Shown here: positions 57,706-64,000 of the stretch, piece after piece
Numbering within the stretch: the first letter of the stretch is position 1
How the letters are laid out: each line of letters opens with the position of its first letter
Source of the DNA: Aralia elata
Taxonomy: Eukaryota; Streptophyta; Magnoliopsida; Apiales; Araliaceae
DNA length: 64,000 bases
Assembly: GCA_034770075.1 (NCBI GenBank)
Contig: CM068377.1
Location: forward strand, 74,661,358 to 74,725,357
Reading direction: 5' to 3'
Notes under the pieces: model-generated
Databases searched by the model: none
What the model was told of the DNA's origin: nothing
What the model saw: the letters and a program-made list of their open reading frames with translations, nothing else
Translations under genes and position numbers: made by a program

Positions 57706-58962
57706 CTACTTCAAGTGCACAGGTAATGGCTTCAAATCTAAGATTGGGGCCTGCATAACTGATGGTAACAATTTTTGATGAGTGGCAGGTAATTGAATAG
57801 AATTGACTGCATATTTATTTGAAATTTTGGGCAAGGAATGCAATGCAGCCACAGCCTCCTTTAATTCCTGGCTCTGCTCAACTTCTTCTTCTTTGTCTAT
57901 CTCCAGGCTGTTAGTAATGACAACTTCCAAATCTTCCTTATGTATGTGTTCAAAAGAGTGCTGCACTAGAGAATCAATCACATCAATAGCAAAAACTATA
58001 TTAATATCACTAGGGTACCTCATTGCCTCATAAATATTGAATTGAATCTTCTTTCCATCAAACTCCATGGTTAAGGTCCCATTATGTACATCAATCATGG
58101 TTCTTGCTGTTTTCAAAAATGGCCTTCCTAACAAGATATGTGCAGGATTTGGAGATGTGTCATCTTCCATATCCACTATATAAAAGTCTGCAGGAAAGAT
58201 CAGCTCATTCACCTATACTAAAACATCCTCAATTACCCCTTGAGGGTAGGTGTTAGTCCTATCAGCCAGTTGAATAATAACACCAGTTTGTTTTAAAGGA
58301 CCTAAATTTAAAGAAGCAAATATAGATAAAGGCATGACATTAATTGAAGCTCCTAAATCTAACATAGCTTTCTCAAACCTGGTGTTACCTATCCTACATG
58401 GTATGGTGAACATTCCTGGATCCTTGCATTTAGGGGGCATCTTTCTTTGCAGCACTGCTGAGACATTCTCTCCAACAATGACTCTTTCATCATCTTTCAG
58501 CTTCCTTTTGTTAGTGCACAGCTCTTTTAAAAATTTAGCATATCTTGGCACCTGTTTGATTGCATCTAACAATGGTATATTAACTTCCACCTTTCTGAAG
58601 GTCTCCAAAATTTCTTTCTCTTGCTCATCTTTCCTTGAAGTCCTGTGATTTCTAGGTGGAAAAGGTAGGAGATTAGTTTTAACTGAAATCACAGAGTTAG
58701 GATTTACCTTAGGTGGTTCAGCTCCCTCCTTAGCTTTCTCTTCATCAAAGTCTGCAGTAGCTGTGGGCACTTCCAGCTCATTCCCACTCCTTAGTGTAAT
58801 GGCACTTGCATTCTCCCTTGGATTCACAACTATTTGGGAGGGTAACTTTCCTGAGCCTTGGGATTCCAATTTTCCGACTGTGATTGCAAGCTGACCCAAT
58901 TGATTTCTCAAATCCTGGACTGAAGTCTTTGTCTCCTGCTGGAACTGCTGTGTCTGGTTCAT
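57706..58962 (-). pseudogene. C protease region
   Basis: Two open pieces in one frame, separated by TAG (58213-58215). The first (58962-58213) includes KLESQGSGKLPSQ, NPRENASAITLRSG (Athila-typical) and the protease active site AMLDLGASINVMPLSIF near 58370, in which LDLGAS stands for DxGAS. The second (58212-57706) has FPADFYIVDMEDD and ILLGRPFLKTARTMIDVHNG, the usual protease end, and a Glu-rich linker to RT. Confidence 0.87.
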
Positions 58963-59019
58963 GAATTATTGTGTGTTGTTCATGAACTGTTGTGTCTGTC
59001 CCATCAGTGCTTTGAACAT

Positions 59020-60183
59020 CTATTCCATGGAAGTTTCAGAAGGTGCTGGTGTTGCTGTTTTAGGTTGGTATTGAACTGGTTGAAAACCCTGCTGCCTATG
59101 TGGAAAGACAGGTGGTGCAGGTGGTCTATTTCCTCCATAACTCAGATTGGGGTGATCCTTCCATCCTGGATTGTAAGTGTTCGAATAAGGATCATATCTT
59201 TTCTGAGGTTGTGTTTGGTAATTCCCCATTGCATTAGCCTGCTGTATGGTTTCATCTTCTTGTAGTGTGGGACATGCATCTGTGCTATGGTTTGACTGCA
59301 AGCAAATTCCACAAGCGTTTGCAACTGGCTTATTTCCTGCAACTAATTGTCTCACCAAAGTAGTTAGTTCAGAAATCTGTTGTTCATGACTACAAGTACT
59401 CACCTCATTGACCCTTTGTGGTGCATGATTCATTCTAGTTCCATATTGTTGTGAGTTTGCGGCCATGTTAGTAATCAAATTCTTTGCAGCCTCTAGAGTC
59501 TTGTCAACCAATGCTCCTCCGCTAGCAGCATCAATCATACTTCTGTCAATTGGTACCAATCCTTCATAGAAATACTGGATCAAGTGCTAGTCATATATCT
59601 GGTGAGGTGGGCAGCTAGAGCAAAGCTTCTTGAATCTTTCCCAATATTCGTAGAGTGTCTCTCCACTGAATTGTCTAATTGTATAGATCTCCTTCCTTAT
59701 ATTGGCTACTGTTAAAGCAGGAAAATACTTTTCTAAGAATAGCTTTTTCATGTCATTCCATGATTGGATTGTACCTGATGGTAAGAAATACAACCAATCT
59801 TTTGCCAGATCTGCCAGTGAGAAAGGAAAGGCTCTAAGCTTGATCTGCTCCTCAGTTATTCCATGTGGCTTCATGGTGGAACACACCATATGAAATTCTT
59901 TCAGATGTTTATATGGGTCCTCACCTGTAAGACCACAAAAAATAGGTAACAAATGGATTAGTCCAGATTTAAGTTCAAATGCAGCGTCTAAAGTAGGATA
60001 TTCAATGCATAGAGGTTGCTGATTTAAATTAGGAGTTGTCAACTCCTTTAAAGTCCTGTTATTGTTTTGAACAGCCATCTTCTCTTCTGATTCGGATTCA
60101 GTTGATGAATTGTTAGAGAGTAGTTCCAATGCTATGTTCAGGCCAGGTGATGGAATCTCTTCTTCTGCGGTTGTGGATTGCAC
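59020..60183 (-). pseudogene. C gag
   Basis: Starts at ATG 60183 (MQSTTAEEEIPSPG). Capsid region: FCGLTGEDPYKHLKEFHMVC, FPFSLADLAKDWLYFLP and FLEKYFPALTVANIRKEI, typical of plant Ty3/gypsy Gag. A TAG at 59587-59589 interrupts the frame, which then continues in phase (IQYFYEGLVPIDRSMIDAAS, then MAANSQQYGTRMN). A zinc-knuckle-like CGICLQSNHSTDACP lies near 59310-59270, then NTYNPGWKDHPNLSY, the part echoed in element A. A second TAG (59020-59022) and a TAA (58966-58968) follow in the same frame before protease. Confidence 0.9.
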
Positions 60184-60313
60184 TCTACGATTTTCCTTCC
60201 TGAGCCTTTTTGCAGTTTTCTCAATTTATGGATCAAAATTCAGCTTAGCATATTAAGAGGATCGAGTCATAAACTAATAAAGAAACAAAGAAGAAACAAA
60301 AACAACTAATTGT

Positions 60314-60331
60314 TCCCCAGCAACGGCGCCA
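60314..60331 (-). promoter_or_regulatory. C primer binding site (tRNA-Asp type)
   Basis: TGGCGCCGTTGCTGGGGA on the - strand, five bases inside the 5' LTR end. Confidence 0.9.
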
Positions 60332-60336
60332 AAATT

Positions 60337-62082
60337 TGGGAAGCTGTCGTCAAGCAAACCAAAAATAAAAACCTTACTTAACTCTACGAACTCAAAACTA
60401 AGCACAAAATAGCAATAAGCAAGGGTCGATCCCACAGAGAACAATGTTGATTTTTAATTTATCCTAATGCTTCTAACGGTTTTAACAATAAATAAAAGGT
60501 TGGGGGTTTTGAATTTGTTTAACTAATTAATAAAAATAGATTTAAAAATAATGAATTAACCAGTGAATTAAAACTTCAGTTTTCCAGTTCAATTTCACCT
60601 TTTCACAGCAATAGATCAATTAAGCATAACAATATTCACCCTTCAATGAAATAGTCCTAGATAACAACAAGCTCTGTTATCCAAAATTCCCCTTAGATTG
60701 TCACTTAATGAAATAAGCTCTTCACAAGATTCTAACTATCATATAACCTAAAACAAGCTCTTTAGGTTTAATATGGCAGCAGCATTAAGAACTAAGGAAT
60801 TAGACTATTCCAAGCAACAAACACATAAGCTCGATTTGTTTAACCTATCTTCTGATAACCATAGCAATAAACCAAAAGCTTGATCACAATCAGTATTACA
60901 AACTGCTACTTGTGATTAGAAATAATATCGATTATGTAATACTATTCCTGATTCTAGCATATATTATGAATTAACCAATTTAATCCTGTAGAAACCAAAT
61001 CAGTTAATCAAATAATATTTAACAGTTAAAACAGATTATCAGAATAAGCTTCATATAAGAAGGAATAAGAACTGTATATTTAATCAAACTATAAACTATT
61101 ACTAAGGATCCACTTCTCCTTTAAACTGAATAAAGAAAAACTAGCCTGACATGTTTCTATGAACTCTCTAAATATGATAAAACTCTCTCTACGATGTGAT
61201 GATTAAATTCTAACAATTACAAGTATTTATAGATAAATATCTAAAACCTAGAAGAATTCTAATCTAATTCTGCTTCGGAAGTCTTCACTTTGCAAGTATG
61301 GTAGGATTATAAATCCTCTTTGATCTCTGAAATCCATCTTTAAGCAGCTTTCTTATCAAATTAGATTTTATTTCCAAATTCAAGTCTTCTTCCGTTTTCC
61401 TTTTCTAGTTCGGCATCAGTTTCCATATTTATCTTCAACTTAGATTCCATATCAAACTCTACTTCCCATTGTCAGAGAGACTTTCAATGTATGACTGTAA
61501 CTTTATCTCCAAATCCTGTTGGGAATCATATCTTTAAGCTTTAATGTTTCAAATCCTACTCAGAATTGGAAATCTACATGTCGACCAAAAACGTAGAGTA
61601 TACTCCTTCAGCACAACGTAGAGTAGACTCCGCACTAGCACTTATCGCAATCGTAGAGTAAACCTTGGAATCGCAGAGTAACTAGCTGCCGAGTAAACTT
61701 GCCAATCGTAGAGTTCTCTCGTCAGACGTAGAGTAACTTCGCTCGCTCGACTGAAAACGTAGAGTGTTGTGAGCCTAGCCGTAGAATGAATCTCGGCAAT
61801 CGTAGAGTGGAACTAGGAATCGTCGAACAACTTCTCCTAGCCTTCCTGCGATCGTAGAGCTGCCAGATTACATCCTAACACTACGAACATAGAACTCTCA
61901 CTCAAAGATCGTAGAGTATTCTGCAGAACAACATAAAATTCAGCATTAAAATACATTTTTGCATAATCACATCAAATTCTTCTAAAGATCTATAAACACT
62001 TTAATTCAGCTCATATGACAGATAACATGCAACTAAACTAAGCATAAAGGAATAAAAATAATCAGATATTATGAACCTGTCA
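60337..62082 (-). repeat. C 5' LTR (1746 bp)
   Basis: Pairs with 51889-53637. It holds a 4-bp deletion near 60650 relative to the other copy and is followed by TAAGG. Confidence 0.94.
61224..61231 (-). promoter_or_regulatory. C 5' LTR TATA box
   Basis: CTATAAATA on the - strand, the copy expected to drive the element. Confidence 0.6.
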
Positions 62083-62485
62083 TAAGGACATGAGTCTCAA
62101 CATCAGTGCCCTCGGTCATACGAGATCGGAAGAGCTCCTTAGATATCTGATATCTAGCAGTCCTACTTTGCTCACCATACAACTCTTTGAGGTGCAGCAA
62201 TATAGTAGGAGCATCCATAGTTTCATAATGACGCTGAAGCTCGTTACTCATGGATGCGAGCATGATGCATTGAGCCAAGATTGCATCATCTTGCCATTTT
62301 CTGAAAGTAGCAATCTCTTCCTCAAAGGCTGTTTCTATAACATTTGCAGGGACTGGCGAATTTAGGACATAAGAAATATTTTCAACAGTGAGAACAATTC
62401 TCAGATTCCTTAACCAGTCTGTGTAATTCGGTCTGGTCAGTTTGTTAGCATCAAGTATGCTACGCAGTGATAGTGAGTTTGACAT
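62083..62485 (-). pseudogene. D gag, N-terminal part
   Basis: Likely start at ATG 62485 (SNSLSLRSILDANKLTRPN follows); an in-frame ATG upstream at 62524 precedes residues that do not look like Gag. The segment has YTDWLRNLRIVLTVENISYV, EIATFRKWQDDAILAQCIML and RYQISKELFRSRM, matching copia Gag capsid regions. The frame runs into C at 62082 and resumes on the far side of C at 51888. No stop is present in this piece. Confidence 0.88.
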
Positions 62486-62681
62486 TTTTAAATTCTGCAT
62501 GTGAAATAGACAATATTTTAGCATACATTTATTTAATTAATTACCAAAATAATTAGGTCTTTATTTTAAATTGGTATCTCCCACTATTTTCATCAAACTA
62601 TATTACCCTCATTATATAGCTCGGCAATTCTAATTAAAGATTTGCTAGTGAGACTAAGGATCCCATTTTAAATGTATATAG

Positions 62682-62976
62682 CCTTGTGGTGACACAACAA
62701 ATGATATATAAATAAATAGGTAGACAACTATTGTCAATTACATCACTATGCAACTCCTTTTATTTTGCCTCTTAGATTATTTTGATCAAGTGGTGATACA
62801 TCCGATTCAAAATTATTCAAGTTAAGTCCAACCTAGCACTTCTCTATATGTGAAGAAAAAAATACCGTCCTTGTGGTGACACAACAAAACAGTAATGTTC
62901 AATTTCTTAATAAGCATCAAATGTGATAATGCAACATCTTAAATATTTAATATTTTCCTTGTGGTGACACAACAAA
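62682..62976. repeat. Three exact copies of a 20-bp motif upstream of D gag
   Basis: CCTTGTGGTGACACAACAAA at 62682-62701, 62869-62888 and 62957-62976, each in the same direction. Its centre GTGGTGACAC is nearly self-complementary. Confidence 0.92.
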
Positions 62977-63927
62977 CTCATATTAAATATTCAATACTCT
63001 ATTGCTTTATCATGCTAGAAGGCGACGTTCGATATTCCAAATATCTTTGAACGCTTAGGACTTAATATGATTTCTTTGAGGGGTTTGTTATTATTAGTCT
63101 CATCTTGTTTAGCGTGCATGCACATATATATATAAAATACACGTCATATTATTTTACATGAGAAGCATGTTGGATAATATATATAATATATATATATAGT
63201 AAGCATGCACATATAAAATACTATATTCTACCCGGATTGATTATGGACTTTTATTCTAGTTTGGTTCACTAGAGTCACCAAGTGAACCAAAAGGTCAAAC
63301 CTAGGTTGCAAGAATTAAATTTAAATATAACTATTACATTTAAACCCGGGCTCCATTACAAAGGAGTCTTCAAGCGCTCCTTGCTCCTTTGTCTCCAATT
63401 CTTCAAAATTAATTCTAACTAGTCCTATTACAAAACATTATTTACAATAAATAGAAACCTTGATCAGCAGTCAAGGGGAAGTACATAGAAGGGAGATAGA
63501 ATTTACATTAAGAAAAATTAGAGAAGACGAGGTACGTAGACCGTATTTATAAAAACTCATACATTCAAGCATCCTCTAAAATAATTCCAATCACACATTG
63601 GTCAGTAGTCCATAATCAATCCCTATTTATTATCATACATATCTCTATATGTATCAATAAATAACAATCATCTTATGAATAATAAAACCATTCCATATAT
63701 GCATTGATATCAATTAATGGGCAAAAGTTTTGCTAATATTTAGTTTTGAAACAAAATAAACACTTTTATTTTAATCAAAAACCAAATCCAAATTAAACGC
63801 CTTTAATTTTAGCAATCTGAAATCCTATTCCAGATAAAATAAACATCTTTATTTTAAACTTTTATCAATTAAATAAACCATTTATGTTAATTGAGAAAAA
63901 TAAAAAAATTTCAAACTCTGCATACCT

Positions 63928-63972
63928 GCGCGGCCGCGCTCCAAATTGAACTAGGAGCGACGTGGTCGCGCT
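63928..63972. other. Pair of GC-rich palindromes at the right window edge
   Basis: GCGCGGCCGCGC (63928-63939) and AGCGACGTGGTCGCGCT (63956-63972) in an AT-rich setting. Like the pairs in LTRs of ELM1 and J, this may mark an LTR continuing outside the window. Confidence 0.7.
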
Positions 63973-64000
63973 GCACCCCAGAAACGTTTTTCTGGGTTCA

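Larger units (their letters stand above)
51889..62082 (-). mobile_element. C: full-length decayed Athila element
   Basis: Both LTRs (60337-62082 as 5', 51889-53637 as 3'), tRNA-Asp-type primer site, gag, protease, RT, RNase H, integrase and the 3' hairpin module, all on the - strand. Target duplication TAAGG (51884-51888 and 62083-62087) is perfect and restores the gag frame of D. By eye the LTRs differ at roughly 70 sites in about 1745, so C is clearly older than B and ELM1. Wording of RT (TGWRVCIDYRKLNAVTRKD) and of the integrase end (NGHRLKPFYEG) fits Athila. No envelope-like ORF follows pol. 53677-53999 and 54162-54657 hold no recognised feature. Confidence 0.94.
41132..64000 (-). mobile_element. 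D: Ty1/copia element, split by B and C, right end outside window
   Basis: On the - strand: gag start (62485 down to 62083), element C, rest of gag, protease, integrase and start of RT (51888-49480), element B, rest of RT and RNase H (44078-42968), polypurine tract and 3' LTR (42953-41132). The coding halves join exactly at the target duplications TAAGG and AAGCT. Between gag and the right window edge lies a leader-like region of at least 1.5 kb; the 5' LTR is not reached. Frame breaks are fewer than in H. The subfamily of copia cannot be fixed by eye. Confidence 0.88.
62486..64000 (-). other. D leader-like region upstream of gag, no gene
   Basis: AT-rich, with no ORF above 60 codons. The D 5' LTR end (which would show TGTTAGGTTTGTATATTACG on +) is not found, so either the leader exceeds 1.5 kb or something else is inserted. 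It contains three exact 20-bp repeats (62682-62976), an AT dinucleotide run at 63176-63200 and a GC-rich palindrome pair at the window edge. Confidence 0.5.

Noticed and set aside
62486..64000. Copia 5' LTR of D at the right edge
   Set aside because: The LTR sequence known from 41132-42953 does not occur here.

Overview
This window is plant nuclear DNA made almost entirely of nested LTR retrotransposons. I see no host gene, tRNA, rRNA or CRISPR array. The lineages present (Tekay/Del chromovirus, Athila, Tat with a second RNase H and an antisense plant-mobile-domain gene, and Ty1/copia) are typical of angiosperm pericentromeric or other gene-poor heterochromatin. The species cannot be told from this sequence; a eudicot with a large genome is my guess. 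Window coordinates are used throughout; element names (ELM1, A, A', B, C, D, E, F, G, H, I, J) are mine.

Layout. 1-10170: ELM1, a very young Tekay/Del-type Ty3/gypsy element, cut by the left window edge, with a 3.9 kb 3' LTR. It sits in the 5' LTR of A (10171-15357), a non-autonomous Athila-like element. A sits in F, a decayed Tat-lineage Ty3/gypsy element whose pieces run on the + strand from 15358 to about 26800, followed by an antisense intron-bearing gene (27372-29757 and 39489-39953). F also carries three solo LTRs: J (16915-20914), A' (23617-25580) and G (29758-39488, itself carrying a truncated copia element H at about 33092-38220). From 39954 rightward come copia LTR fragment I, LTR fragment E, then copia element D on the - strand (41132 to beyond the window). 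D is split by B (44079-49479, a coding-free Athila-like element, target duplication AAGCT) and by C (51889-62082, a full-length decayed Athila element on the - strand, target duplication TAAGG). Nesting therefore reaches about five levels (F > I > E > D > B or C).

How the parts work together. Tekay, Athila, Tat and copia copies each encode or once encoded gag, protease, reverse transcriptase, RNase H and integrase; every coding region here is broken by stops, frameshifts or insertions. A and B lack pol, so they must have been copied by proteins of an autonomous Athila element such as a relative of C. A, B and C share the same tRNA-Asp-type primer site and the same ordered set of RNA-hairpin motifs between the end of coding sequence and the 3' LTR.

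The main candidate for something undescribed is that 3' module: a stem with a GTCG-type arm, a stem with the loop AGGCAA, two stems with an (A/G)GGA loop each followed by a purine-rich tract, and between those two an array of four hairpins built on the core GAGCGTAAAACGCACTC. Stem arms differ between copies and elements, but most changes are paired, which is what conserved RNA structure looks like. Other points of interest are GC-rich palindrome pairs and a shared module found in otherwise unrelated LTRs, a CpG-dense tandem array inside the LTR of A, and the antisense gene with retained introns in F.
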